Shown piece by piece: positions 1-12,300 of a stretch of 64,000 nt of DNA (its first letter is position 1; each line of letters begins with the position of its first letter). The notes under the pieces were generated by a model that saw nothing but the letters and a program-made list of their open reading frames with translations, searched no databases and was not told the DNA's origin. This DNA is from Bacillota bacterium (GTDB lineage Bacteria; Bacillota; Clostridia; Oscillospirales; Acutalibacteraceae). The DNA is taken from the NCBI GenBank assembly GCA_021771115.1, contig JAETPP010000002.1, forward strand, positions 1 to 64,000, read 5' to 3'. A program made the position numbers and the translations under genes.

Positions 1-737
1 GTGATGCAGCTTCCCGCCTGAGAGGTGGTGCCGGTTTTCAGGCCGGTAATACCGGAATAGGAGCGGATCAGCTTATTGGTGTTCACCAGCTGGGTGGCCC
101 CATCCCGCACATAGTCGATCCAGGTCAGAGTGTAATCGAAAATTTTCTCGTGGGTGATCAGCTCCCGGCTCATCAGAGCCACGTCAAAGGCGCTGGTCAC
201 GTGGCCTTCCTCGTCCAGGCCGTTGCAGTTTTTGAAAACCGTATCGTTCATTCCCAGCTCCGCGGCCTTTTCGTTCATTCGCTGCACAAAGGCGGCCTCG
301 CTGCCCGCCACATTTTCCGCCAGCACCACCGCCGCGTCGTTGGCGCTCATGATCACGGTGGCCTTCAGCAGATCGTCCACCGTCATGGTTTCCCCTTCCT
401 TCAGCCAGATATCCGAGCCGCCCATGGAAGCGGCGTGGGCGGAGGCTGTAAGGGTATCCGTCAGGGCAAGCTGACCACCCTCGATGGCGTCAAAGGTCAG
501 GCACAGGGTCATCACCTTGGTAATAGAGGCGCAGGGCCGCACCTCGTGGGAGTTTTTTTCAAACAGCACCTGGCCGGTGGAGGCCTCCATCAGCACCGCG
601 GCCGGGGCGGTAAGGGACAGCGCGCCGTCTGTCTGCTCCGTTTCGGTTTCTCCCCGCACCGAAATGCCGGGAAGCAGCACGGCAACCGCCAGCAGCAGCG
701 GAAAGAGCAGCAAAAGCTTTTTCTTCAATGAAATCAT
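1..737 (-). CDS. D-alanyl-D-alanine carboxypeptidase (penicillin-binding protein 5/6, DacF-like), 3' end outside window
   Basis: Minus-strand reading frame runs off the window start; ATG at 737 followed by a hydrophobic signal peptide (MISLKKKLLLLFPLLLAV); contains a KTG-type motif (TGLKTGTTSQAGS-like) near the window edge. Confidence 0.85.
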   Translation of the reverse strand, partial: MISLKKKLLLLFPLLLAVAVLLPGISVRGETETEQTDGALSLTAPAAVLMEASTGQVLFEKNSHEVRPCASITKVMTLCLTFDAIEGGQLALTDTLTASAHAASMGGSDIWLKEGETMTVDDLLKATVIMSANDAAVVLAENVAGSEAAFVQRMNEKAAELGMNDTVFKNCNGLDEEGHVTSAFDVALMSRELITHEKIFDYTLTWIDYVRDGATQLVNTNKLIRSYSGITGLKTGTTSQAGSCI

Positions 738-979
738 CCTTTCTTCCCGGAGAGCTCCGCAGCAGCCGGGCTCTTCCGTTACAAAGGTATGCCCTTGTAC
801 TTCAAAACAGACGCTTTGTAAAGAATTTTATAAGGAGAAGAAGCATTTATGGAAGAGGCAGCGATGGGTTCGTTTGACAAGAAAAACAAGAAAGAGGCCG
901 GAAGTTATTCCAACCTCTTTCTCCATATTTTGCGTTCATTTACAATTAATTTACAAGAAGCTGTGGTATCACGTCACGG

Positions 980-1001
980 TTCGACAAAATATTCTGTCGA
1001 A
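980..1001. promoter_or_regulatory. Inverted pair of 0A-box-like sites TTCGACA-N8-TGTCGAA
   Basis: Two exact matches to the Spo0A box core TGTCGAA in opposite orientations, between spo0A and the dacF-like gene. Confidence 0.5.
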
Positions 1002-1020
1002 TCATGATAAACTGGCCTTG

Positions 1021-1785
1021 TCATGAAGCGCTGGCCATCTGCAGGCACAGTTTGTCGGCGATCATGGCAATAAATTCACTGTTTGTGGGCTTGCCCCGGG
1101 TGTTGTGGATGGTATAGCCGAAATAGGAGTTCAGCACATCCACATCACCCCGGTCCCATGCGACCTCAATGGCGTGCCGGATCGCGCGTTCCACGCGGGA
1201 GCTGGTGGTATTGTAGCGCTTTGCCACATTGGGATACAGCTGCTTTGTCACAGCATTGATGATCTCCGGATTTTCAATGGCCATAATAATGGAATCCCGC
1301 AAATAATGATAGCCCGTTATATGTGCAGGCACGCCGATCTGATGAAGGATCTCCGTGACCTGCATTCTTATTTCGGGATGGTAGGGCTCCGACTCAAAGT
1401 GCTTGCCCCGAGCGGAGTAAAGGGAAAGCATGCGGTTGATCATTTCGCCCTTATCATAAGGCGTCAGGGCAAAATAGGAGGCGCCCGCGTTTATTACTTC
1501 CCGCTCCAGCATAGGGGTGGTGTAGGACGCCGTAACTATGTACATAGGCCTGTCAATGGAAGGATCCTGCGCGACGGCATGGATCACGCCAATAGCATCC
1601 AATCCCGGCATAAATAATTCCATCAACACGATCTGAGGGCGTTCTTCCTTGATTTTTTCCAAAAGCAGATTGCCGTCTCTGGGGATCACGATCGCCTTCC
1701 CGCTTTTCTGCAGCAGCTTTTGCGCCGGTTCACGGCTCCATTCGCCGTCTTCCGTACTAATCACAATTTTTGCTTCTTTTTCCAT
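1021..1785 (-). CDS. spo0A: Sporulation transcription factor Spo0A (non-canonical receiver)
   Basis: Highly conserved C-terminal effector domain ([41 protein letters not shown]); start [10 protein letters not shown] at 1785 preceded by AGGAGG. Confidence 0.96.
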   Translation of the reverse strand: MEKEAKIVISTEDGEWSREPAQKLLQKSGKAIVIPRDGNLLLEKIKEERPQIVLMELFMPGLDAIGVIHAVAQDPSIDRPMYIVTASYTTPMLEREVINAGASYFALTPYDKGEMINRMLSLYSARGKHFESEPYHPEIRMQVTEILHQIGVPAHITGYHYLRDSIIMAIENPEIINAVTKQLYPNVAKRYNTTSSRVERAIRHAIEVAWDRGDVDVLNSYFGYTIHNTRGKPTNSEFIAMIADKLCLQMASAS

Positions 1786-1935
1786 GTCGACCTCCTGAAA
1801 AATTATTGGCGTGAGCAAATTTTACTATAGTATGAGGAGTATCGCAAGAGGTTTAGCGGAAAAATCTAGAAATTTATCCTGACGAAAGAAGGAGAATTTT
1901 GGCCCAAAATCAGAGAATATTGTATTTCGATTTGA

Positions 1936-1942
1936 TTCGACA
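1936..1942. promoter_or_regulatory. Single 0A-box-like site (TTCGACA) upstream of spo0A
   Basis: Exact 7-mer match about 150 bp upstream of the spo0A start. Confidence 0.35.
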
Positions 1943-2054
1943 CACTACATCTTGCGATTTTAATCAAATATGATGAGCCGTAATTTTTTACAACGCAAAA
2001 TAATTTTGCGCAAGAAACTTTACTTTTTTTGTCAATTTTTTGCGAAAAAGAATG

Positions 2055-2092
2055 GCAAGCACCCAAAGCTCCAGGTGCTTGCGCTTTTCAAA
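2055..2092 (-). terminator. Intrinsic terminator after the PfkB kinase gene
   Basis: GCAAGCACC/GGTGCTTGC stem with T-run on the minus strand (ATTCTTTTT). Confidence 0.75.
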
Positions 2093-2106
2093 ATACCTTT
2101 TTTGAA

Positions 2107-3084
2107 TCAAAATTGCCGCTCCAGCAGCGGAATATTTTTTCTGCATGCCTCGATCGCCTCCGTATGAGGCAAAGCGGGAATGGCCCCTGCCTTTGTGGCG
2201 CATACCGCGCCTGCGGCATTGGCAAAATCCACATATTCGGAAAGCTCCTGCTCTGTCAGCTTTGCAGGGTGCTTCCCGGAGGCCACGATTTTTGACAGCA
2301 GCGCGCCGAAAAAGCTGTCGCCGGAGCCGGTGGTATCGCACACCTTAGTATCATAGGTGTGCTTTCGCAGAGAAAACTCTTTCGTAAACGCGGCGCAGCC
2401 CTCCGGTCCAAGTGTGACCGTTACCAGGGAAACGCCCTGTGAGAGGAGCTCGGCGGCTCCTTCCTCCATGCTTTCCCGGTTTGTCAGCAAAAAAAGCTCC
2501 TCCTCAGATACCTTCATGATATCCGCCTGCCCAACTAAACTGCGCATTCTGGCGATCCCCTCCGCCTGATCCTTCCACAGCGGCGGCCGCCAGTTGGGGT
2601 CATAGGCGGTGATCTTCCCCCGGCTTTTCGCGTATGCCACCAGCTTCTCCACCGCCGAGCGGGAAGGCTCCGCAGTCAGCAGAAGGGAGCCAAAGCACAA
2701 AAGCTTGCAGCGGTCGATGAGAGAAAGATCGGTCTCTTCAAAGGAAAGCCTGGTATCCGCGCCGGGATCCCGGTAAAAGCTGAAATCCCGGTCTCCCGTT
2801 TCACTGAGCTGTACAAAGGCAAGGGTGGTGGCATAGCTTTCATCCTGAGAAAGCCCCGCCGTTTCCACGCCGCATTCTGTTAAAGTGGAAGCGAGAAAAT
2901 CTCCGAACATGTCCTTTCCCACACGGCCCAAAAAGCCCGCTGTTACCCCTGCCCGCACCGCCTGCACCGCCACATTGGCCGGGGCGCCGCCGGGATTTCT
3001 GGCAAACAGCAGCCTGCCGTCCTCTGTGGTTCCCGCGGGAGTAAAGTCAATGAGCAGCTCCCCCATGGATAAAAGCTCAGCCAT
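2107..3084 (-). CDS. PfkB family carbohydrate kinase (fructokinase-like)
   Basis: GELLIDFTP, NPGGAPANVAV, GRVGKDMFGDFL and DTTGSGDSFFGALL motifs of the ribokinase/PfkB family; start at MAELLSMGELL. Confidence 0.92.
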   Translation of the reverse strand: MAELLSMGELLIDFTPAGTTEDGRLLFARNPGGAPANVAVQAVRAGVTAGFLGRVGKDMFGDFLASTLTECGVETAGLSQDESYATTLAFVQLSETGDRDFSFYRDPGADTRLSFEETDLSLIDRCKLLCFGSLLLTAEPSRSAVEKLVAYAKSRGKITAYDPNWRPPLWKDQAEGIARMRSLVGQADIMKVSEEELFLLTNRESMEEGAAELLSQGVSLVTVTLGPEGCAAFTKEFSLRKHTYDTKVCDTTGSGDSFFGALLSKIVASGKHPAKLTEQELSEYVDFANAAGAVCATKAGAIPALPHTEAIEACRKNIPLLERQF

Positions 3085-3156
3085 CTCCGTTTCCTCCTGT
3101 TTTCCATGAGATTTTTTCTTGGAACCTATCATACTGCATTCCGGTTTATTTGGCAA

Positions 3157-3273
3157 GCTAGTTGTTAGCTATAAGTAGTTAGTTGTTAGACAAAGACCGT
3201 CCCAAAAGGGGCGTGCACCTTTTTCTTTTACGCTCTTTTCTAAGCAATTAACTACTAACCACTAACAACTAAA
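3157..3273. repeat. Imperfect inverted-repeat intergenic element (TTAGTTGTTAG arms)
   Basis: Left arm CTAGTTGTTAGCTATAAGTAGTTAGTTGTTAG and right arm CTAAGCAATTAACTACTAACCACTAACAACTAA are near reverse complements. A related motif (CTAACGACTAACAACTAATATCTAACAACT) occurs near 43934-43964. Confidence 0.6.
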
Positions 3274-3278
3274 CAGTT

Positions 3279-3312
3279 CCCGCCCCCACGGCAAAATTGC
3301 GTGGGGGCGGGG
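3279..3312 (-). terminator. Strong GC hairpin downstream of the giant surface protein gene
   Basis: CCCGCCCCCACG/CGTGGGGGCGGG perfect stem; weak T-run. Confidence 0.55.
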
Positions 3313-3337
3313 CTCTGCTGAAATAAAATCAGTTTTT

Positions 3338-6300
3338 TTACTCTGCTTTGCTGTATGCTTCCTGGAAGCGCTTGATCAGGGAAGCAGCTTCGCCGCGGGT
3401 GATCCTGCCTCCCGGTACGAGGGTCGTGGCAGTTCGCCCTACCATCAGACCTTCGCCCACAGCCCATTCCACATCCGCGCGGGCCCAGCGGCTCACCTTA
3501 TTCTGGTCGGAGAAGCCGCCGAGGCCGCCCTTGGCGCTCATATCATAGCCGCAATGCCGGCCATAGCGGCGCAGCATGGCCACGGCCTGCTCCCGGCTGA
3601 TGCGGGTCATCGGCGCGAAGGTGGAGGCGGTCATACCGGCTACAATGCCGTTAGCCTTCCCCCAGGCGATGGCTTCGCTGTACCACTTGCCCTCCGGCAC
3701 ATCGGTAAACCCGCTTTTACCGTTTCCTGCAGGCGAGCCTGCCATTCTCCACAGGATCGTGACCAGCATGGCCCGGTTCATGGGGCCGTCCGGCACGAAC
3801 CGGGTGGCGGATTCTCCCACCATCAGGCCGTTCTCATAGACATATTGGACCGCTTCCCTGCTCCAGTGGCCTTCGATATCCACGAAGGGAAGCTCCGGGT
3901 CCGGCGAAATGAGGCCGCCTCCGGCACTGGGGTCCTTTGTCCAGTCAGCCGTATAATAGAAGAGTATCTCATCGCCTTGGGCAATCGTATAAGAGGTGAT
4001 CCCCACCTTGGGCAATACCCGGTTGACCTGATAGAGCCAGCCGGAATTTTTTCCATCCGTGAATTCCGCCAGAGTCGTGCCCTGATAGGTCATGGCCTTT
4101 ACATATCCCTGCTCGGCCCCCTCCTGGGTGATCCCGCTGTCCTTCAGCGCTTCGATAAAGGCGTGGTAAACCGTGGAGCCCTGCTTTACAGCGACCCTTT
4201 TCCCGCTGAGCCAGGAACCGGCATCGCTTTGGATGCTCACCGTTACGGTGATATCCGGGTTTCCGGGGTTCGGATCGGCGGGCTTTTCCACCTGGCCCTC
4301 TCCCGTAGCGCGGCCCGGAACCGCCTGGTTCCCGCTGAAATCGTAAATATTGCAGGCCGTGCCCTGGAACTTTGCCAGACCGACCAGGGCCCGAAAAGCC
4401 TGCTCTGTGGCAAGGGCGTTGTCTTCCCCGGCAAACTGGAAACGGCTCGTTTCCAGGTTTACATAAGATAGAAGCCCATCTATCAAAGAGGCTCCCGATA
4501 CGCTGCTGCGGTACTCTGCAGGATCCTCACCCAGCGCCAGCAGACCCAGGATCGCCATAGCGTTGGAATTGGCGCTGCCCAGAGAGCCGTTGGCATCCAG
4601 GGCATCCGGAATTGCGGCCAGGATCTTATCGGCCAGTGCCTTCGCCTCCTCGCTGTTTTCACAGAAGCGGGCCAGCGCGGCCAGGGCGGCTCCGGCGGTA
4701 TCGGGGTCCGTATAGGTGACGCCGCCATAGGTGTAGCCGAAGAGCCCCTCTCCCACGCTGCTGCCGAGCAAATCGATCAGCGCGCTTCTCTGCGCTTCCC
4801 GCAGGGTCCCATCCCGCTGCTGGTCTGCCAGCAGGATCCAGGGAGCGCCGTAATATCCGCCCGCCGTCAAATTCATACCGGCAAGCTTTTCCGCGTTGTT
4901 TATGGGGGTGTTGCTGTTAGCGGGATACAGCCTGGTGCTGTCGATCCCCATCGCCCGTAAAACAATCTCAAGGCGGGCTCGATCGCTGGCGGAGGCGGTG
5001 GTTTTTGCCGCCTCTGAAATCAGCAGATTTAAGGCGTTCTGCCATGCCTCCTTTGAGGTTTTCGCCGTCTTTCCGGGCAGACCGGCATATACCGCCATAT
5101 CCATAACCGTCCAGCTGTCGCTGCTTTCCACACAGGAGGCCGCGATCGCGTCCATCAGGTCGGAGACCGCCGCCTGGTTGGCGGGAAGCAGCACGGTCAC
5201 CGTTTTATGGCAAATGTTCCCCTCTGAGTCTGTCAACGTGATTATCACCGGGATAGAACGGGTTGCCGCCGTATCGTTTTCCTCTGCCAGCGTCAGGCTG
5301 CTTCCGCCGGTAAGCAACTCATCGGACGCCTCTATGCTTACCGTAATATCGGCATTCGCCGTTTCTCCTTGCTTCAGCAGGGAGATCACATCTCCCGCCG
5401 CGGTATCGGGGGCGATCCGCACGGTGTCCGCGTACTTGGCGGCTTCCTGGGCCAATTCCTCGGAAACGGGCAAATCTACCCCAAACATTTCAAAGAGCTT
5501 ATCGGCGGTTTCTCTCCAGGTTTTCAGAACCATCTCTTCCAGCACGGCTTTTTGCGCGTCGCTGGGATACTCTGTGGCGTTGCCGATCAAGTTTATCAGG
5601 CTTCCATCGGGCTGTGTGCAGTTTCCATAGGCATTCCGGATGGTGATTTGATTGTCTACCCCGGTCAGCGTGCCGTTCAAATGCCCGGCAAAGCCGCCGT
5701 TATAGCCTGTGGAGCTGCTGCCCGTGACCGTAACCTGCCCGGCGCTTGCCACGTTTTCCGCCTGGCTGATGGAACCCGCGAAGCCGCCTGTATAGGATTC
5801 TCCGGAAACATCTCCCAGGCTGTAGCAATCTTTTATCACCCCGCCGCTGGTTCCCGCGAAGCCGCCAACGGTGCTTTTTCCTGCCACATCGCCTTCGGCA
5901 TGGCTTTCATAGATGCTTCCGCTGTAGGAGCTTCCCACTAAGCCGCCTACCGCCACGGCGTTTTCCCCGCTCACTGTTCCCAGGGCGCTGCTTCTGGTGA
6001 TCACGCCGTTGTTTTCTCCTACCAGGCCGCCAATGTTGGCATCGGTACCGGAAACCGCCACATCTGCCGTACATTTGTCGATAGAGGAGGAAATGGAGAA
6101 CAGGGTATCGCTGTCATAGGCGCCATCGTTCAGGCCCACCAGGCCGCCTACGGAGGAGCTGCCGGATACCGTACCGGAAACAGTGCAGCCGCCGATCAGG
6201 CTTGCCACATTGTCCCCCATGTTTTCCGTATCCAGCGCGGCCTGGGCCCAGCCTGCCAGACAGCCTACATTTTTTGAACCGGAAACAGAGCAATCCTTCA

Positions 6301-9300
6301 AGTTCAGGTTTTTCACAACGGCTCCCCGCAGCACCCGGAAAAACCCGGTGTTGTCGGAAGTGCCTGTCATGCTCAGGTTGGAGATGGTATGGCCCTGTCC
6401 GTCGAACACTCCGGTAAAGGGAGCTTCGGCAGAGCCGATGCCGGCAAAGGATATCCCCGCAAGATCCAGATCCGCCGTGAGGCGGTAATTTGCCGAGAGA
6501 TCGGCCCCGGGGCGGGTCAAGTTTAGCAGCTTTTCCACGGAATCGATCTCGATCCACACGTTTTCCGTGCCGGACAGCTCCTCTTCCGTGGGAGGCAGGA
6601 ACCGGTTTTCCGTTGTGCCCTCAAACCAAAGGATGCTGTCGCCGTTTTTCACCGCCGCCAGCGAGGCGCTGACATTGGAAAGCTCCCCGTTCACCGTGAA
6701 CATCCAGCCATCGGGAGGATCCACGGAATAGCCGTTGATGGTGCGGATATACCGCCCAAAGCTGGGGGTGGTATCAAAGGAGTAGCTCAGAAGCCCCTGC
6801 TCCGCAGCGGCGTCCATCAGGTCTACCAGGCGGGTGTTGCCGGTGCTTTCCATGGTGACGGTAAGCTTTTCTCCCAGCGGGTAGAAGCGGTACTCTGTCT
6901 TATCGTACCGCGCCAGCAGAATGGTGGCGGTAAGCTGTTCCGAAGCCGGAGCCTGCGGTGCCGGCATTCCCACCAGATAGGGCAGCCCGCCGTTCTTTTC
7001 CTCGGAACGCGTCCATACCACATCCACAAGGCCCAGCGTCTTCAAAAAGTCTTCCGTTTTCATCTGCTCCAAGGTTCTTCCCTTGGCGCCGTAGTCGTGA
7101 GAAGAGGCGGTTTCGGCGTTGTAATAGCAGTTTCGCACCCCTTCGGACTGGTCGTACTGGAACCCGGAATCGGGCTGGTTTCCGCCGATAAAGCCGTTGC
7201 CCTCTTCCTGCGTGACAGTAACTGTTCCAGCGGCATAGCAGTTTTCATACACATTACCGGAGAACACAGAACGGCCCGCAAAGCCGCCGGAATATCCCCG
7301 GGCGGACACATTGCCCAGGGCAAAGCAGTTCCGTATGGCCCCGCCATAGCCCAGGCCCACAAAGCCGCCGGAATACTCGCTTTGCGTGCTGACCTCCATG
7401 GAGGTCCAGCAGCTTTCGATAAGCCCGTTTTCCTCATTTGATCCCACAAAGCCCGCGTGCCCGGTGGCGGTAGGAGAATTGGAAATCAGGCTGCCGCCCT
7501 GTACATAGCTTTTGCGGATCACACCGTAATTCCGGCTGACCATGCCGCCCAGCACCGCTCCGGTATCGGCGGTGATATTGCAGTTTATCACCCCGCAGTT
7601 TTCCACCGTTCCGAAATTATTGTGTACCAGCACTGCGGCGTTATCGGAAAACAGCACGTTGGCGTTTTCCACTACCAGGTCGTGCACATAGCCGGTGCTG
7701 CCGGTATATTGGAACAGGCCGGAATCCAGATTGCTCAGGGTAAGCCCCAGGATCCTGTGGCCCTGTCCGTCCAACTCGCCCATGAAGCGGTTCATCACAT
7801 TTCCAATGGATTTCGTGCGCACCTGGTCGGCGGCGGACAGGTTGGAGAAATCAATATCCTTTGTCAGCCGGTAATTCTTTCTCCACTCAACGGCCTGCTG
7901 GCTCTCCGAATCCACCCCGGCGGAAGGGGTATCCTTCACGTTTGCCAGCTCCAGCCAATCCTCCGCAGAGGAAATATCCACCCATTCCTTATCCTCCGGC
8001 CTCTGTGTGGAGGGGATATAGACCGGGCTGTAGCCGGAGGGCAGGCTGTCGGTAAAGAAGGAGCCGTCCGGCACCGCCGTAACGGTAAAGGCGTAGCTCA
8101 TCCCGGCGGCAAAGGCATTGCCCAGCGGCGCGGAGGTAGCTGTCCCGCCTATCAGGAACCGGCGAGACAGCGTATAGTTCCCCTTGGACACCGTGTAAAG
8201 ATCGAGCAGATAATACCCGTTTTCCGTAAGCCCGGATTTTCCCTCCCACACGGCGGTGGCGCCGTGGAAGGCAAGCCCGGTCACGGGCTTCATCCGGTTA
8301 TAGGGGGATTGCAGTCCGTACACGTTTTCCTGTACGTACTTTTCATCCGGCAGGGAGAATTTTCCCGCCTCGTCCACCGCTGAAACGGTGGCGAAATACA
8401 CGCCCTCTTCCATGGCGGAAAGCCGCTCTGTACAGTCATAAGTAGTTCCGGAAACATTGGGGATCGTCCCCGCCTGCTCAAGCTCAGAAACATAGTACCC
8501 CAGCGGCAGGCCGCCCTTTGCGATCTCCGCTGCCAAAAAGCTGTCTCTTGCCCGCTGTGCCTCCTGGACCTGCTTGTCGGCTTCCTTGAATTCCTCAAGC
8601 GTCGTGGCCTGGTTTGCCAGGGCCTTCTTCTGCGCCAGCATGTCCTCCAGGGGTGCAAGCTGTTCCCGCTGCCCGGCGCTCATGGCCGCGATCAGGGCAT
8701 CGCTGTCGATCAGCATAATCTTCCGCACGGGGTCGCTTTCGCTGTCGAATTCCAGCTTTTCCTCTGCGGTGAGCTCGTGCCACACCTTATCACAGCGCCA
8801 CAGGGCGATCACATAGGCGGAAGCATTTTCCACCGCTTCCCAGGAAAGAATCGGAGTAGGCACGTCAATAAGGTTGTCCTCGTCAGCCGAAGGGGCCATT
8901 TCCCGGCCGAACTCCACGTTTTCCGCCAGGGCCAGCTTTCCCGCCGGTTCCTCGGTTTTCTGCCATACCAAAATGGGAAGCTCCTGGTTCACGCCGGGAA
9001 CGGTTTTCCAGCCCTCCCCCAGTTTCCCCAGCAGCTCCGCCTGCATGACCGCCAGGGTCATGGCGCCGCTGCCGCTTTCACCCAGGTAATAGCTGCCGTC
9101 GATCTCGCTGCCGCCCGCCTGGATGGGCCCGGAGGTACTGCCGGAAACTGTGCCGGTATTATAGCAGCCGGTGATGGCGCCGATCATGCTGCCCGCCTGT
9201 CCCCGAATGCCGCCTGCATAGCCGCTTCCGGTAACCGTACCGGTATTATAGCAGCGCTCCACGGCAGCTTCGTCATTGATATAGGCCAGGATGCCGCCGG

Positions 9301-12300
9301 CCCGGGCGCCGGAAATCGCCCCGGTGTTATAGCACCCGGTAATGCGCAGGGGCGAGCCGTAGCTGAACTGCCTGCCCACAATGCCGGCGGCGTTTGTCCC
9401 GCCGGTGACAGACGCCTCATTGCCGCAGCTTTCAAAAGTGGTATTGTCCGCTCTGCCCGCAATTCCACCCACATCGTCGGTGCCGCTGACAGTTCCCTGC
9501 ACCACCAGGTTTTTCACTACGGCGTTTTGAGCGGAGCTGCCTTTCAAATAGCCGAAAAGCCCGGCGTAATTGACTCCGCTGACGGACAAACCGGAAACGG
9601 TAAAGCCGCCGCCGTTGAAGCTGCCGGAAAAAGGCTTTGAGCTGTTCCCGATGGGCGTCCAGGCTTCCCCGCCCAGGTCGATATCGTCAGTCAGCAGGAC
9701 GGCGTAATTTGCCCCCGTACCGCTGTTTACCATGTCGGCAAACCAGGCAAGCTCCGCGCCGCTGCCGATCTCATACGCGCCGTCGCCATTGGGGGAAACC
9801 TCTTCCCTACTTTCCCCATCCCACTGGGTGCTGGCCGTCAAGGTTACGGAAATGCTCTGTGTGCCGCTCTGGCCGCCATCCACGGTAAAGCTGCCCGTTT
9901 CCTTTGCGTACCCCTTTGCCTTTACCGTGTAGGAATAGCCGCCGGAGGGCAGGCTGTAGGTATGTTCAGACTGAGCGGGAACCGTATGCCCATCGGCGGT
10001 ATAGGTCACGGTGACCTGCGCCTGAGCGCCGGCGGGGGCAATGGAAAAGACCACCGTTCGCCGGCCGGCCTCCCGCAGCGTTACCGTTTCAGCGGCCGCC
10101 TGCCCGTTTACCGTGATCGTGCCGCGCGCCTCCTCATAGCCGAAGGCGGCGGCGGTGTAGGAATACTCCCCATCGGGAAGGCGATAGGCATACACGCCGT
10201 TTTGCGCCGATACCGGCGGCACAGCGCCGCCCTCCCCGTCTGTCAGGGTCAGGGTGGCCTCTTCCACGCTCAGCGTGATCGTCACGTTATATTTGGGGGT
10301 AGGATCCTGGAAGGTCAGGATCGGATAACCCCGGTTAACCGGGGTTACGGCGGAATCCCGCTGGAAATCCGCCCCCAGCAGCACAACAAATTCGGGAGCT
10401 TTCATCTCCGCTTCCGTTTTTGCCGTGGCGTTGGCGTCTGTCACGGAACCGTCGGAAAGGTAGTAAACACTGTTTTCCACCGTACCGCTGCTCTTGCTGC
10501 CGAAGGCCGGGTTCACATCCCGGCTGCCGGTCACAGCCCCGGCGGTGTAGCAATTTCTGACAACGGCATAGCTGCTGGAAAGATAGGCGGTAATTCCGCC
10601 GGAGCGCCAGCCGCCGCCGCTTATCGCGCCGGTATTGTAGCTGTTTTCCAGCGTGACCTGACCGCTGATCGAGCCCACAATGCCTCCGGCGTTGTTCCCG
10701 GTGGCGGAAACCGTGCCCAGGTTAGCACAGCGGTTGATGGCTTTTGTGGCGGTGGAATATCCGCTGGAAACATAGCCCACCACACCGCCTACATTCTGTC
10801 CGCCGCTGACGGCGGCAATGTTGGCACAATTCTCAACACTGCCGGAGTTCCCCGAAAGCTGCCCCACAATGCCCGCAATGCCGTAGCTTGTGCCGCCGCT
10901 GCCGGTCAGGGAGACCTGGCCCTCCACCGTCAGGTTTTTCACCGTGCCGTCCTCCACGTAACCAAACAGGCCGTAGTTGCCGCTTACCGAGCCGGTAATG
11001 CGCAGCCCGGATACCGTGAAGCCCTGGCCGTCAAACACCCCGGAATACCGGGTGCCATACGCCTGGCCGATGGGCGTCCACTCCTCATCGCCCAGATCGA
11101 TATTCTTCGTCAGCACAGCGGAGTATTTCGTTCCCCGCCGGGCGTTGACCTCCTGGGCAAGCCAGGCAAGCTCCGCGCCGCTGCCGATTTGGTACACGCC
11201 GTCGCTCTCCCGGGGCTCGGCAATATCGTCCGCGCCGCCCCAGGCGGTCTTCACTACCATGGGCAGCGTCACAGTGCCGCTGCCCTCGGCGGTTTCGCCG
11301 CTGAGAGAAATGGTGCCGCTCTGCTTTGCAAAATTGGCGCTTTTGAACACCCAGTTATAATCATAGCCCACAGGCAGGCTATAGCTGAGCCCGCCCTCCA
11401 CAGTGGGAGACATGGTGTGCTCACCATCCGCCGTGGTAACGGTCAGGCTGCCGTTCTCCACCTCGCCCTCATGAGGGGCATAAGAGAACGTGATCTCATG
11501 GGCCGGGTTCTTTTTCAGGGAAACGTCTACCGCCTGGGCGGCGCCGTTTACCGTGACAAGAGCGCCTCCGTCCTCATAGCCGAAGGCGGAAGCGGCCCAG
11601 ATGTAATCGCCGTTTTCCACTGTATAGGTATACTTCGTGCCGCTGTCCGGCGTCAGCAGGACCGGGCTGCCGTCGGTCACCTGAGATACGCCGAACACCG
11701 CATCTGCCGGGGTAACGGTAAAACGCAGGGGATAAACTGCCGCCCACACCGCGTAGAGATCGGTATCCTCCGTGATGGTGATCTCGCCGCCGTCCTCATA
11801 AACCACAGCGCCGCCGGCTTCGGTGGCCCAGCCCTTAAAAGTATGCCCGGCATAGGAAAAGCTGTTTGCTTCCAAAGTCCCTGTGCCGAAAATTCCCTGG
11901 GCGCTTGTATTCTCTGTGCCGTTATTGGCGTGGAAGATCACCTGGCTGGGCAGAGAAGCCTGAAAATTCTTCACCCAAAGGCGGTCGCTGCCGATGTCTC
12001 CGCTGGAGTCCTTGTGGTAGACAATGGTGACCACATCTCCCGCCTGGGCATTGACAGCAGCCGTACCGCTGGTTTCCCCGCTGCACCCCTTTACGGCGCT
12101 CGCGGGCGTTCCATAGCTGCTGGTGCTGTAGGTATAAAGCACTGTGCTTCCGTTTTTCACCAGCATGCCATCGTAATTACTTTCCGAGCTGACGCGCCAA
12201 TCGAAGGTCAGCGCGGCGGCCTGCCGGAAGGTCAGTGTAATGGCGGGGTCGGTTGACCCCTTTTTGGCGTTGGACGATCCCAAGAAGGGACCATCCGCGG

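Noticed and set aside
150-1026. Plus-strand ORFs of 193, 106 and 180 aa
   Set aside because: Antisense to the dacF-like gene and running into the intergenic region; the minus-strand carboxypeptidase is clear.
5640-11000. Possible CRISPR or tandem DNA repeat array
   Set aside because: The periodic signal is GLUG-type protein repeats with divergent nucleotide sequence and no constant direct repeats.
9962-12256. 764-aa plus-strand ORF (and similar long plus ORFs at 3554-4471, 7457-8383, 8777-9640)
   Set aside because: Antisense shadow of the GC-rich giant surface-protein gene; composition is His/Gly/Ala-rich without family motifs, and the minus-strand frame has clear domains.
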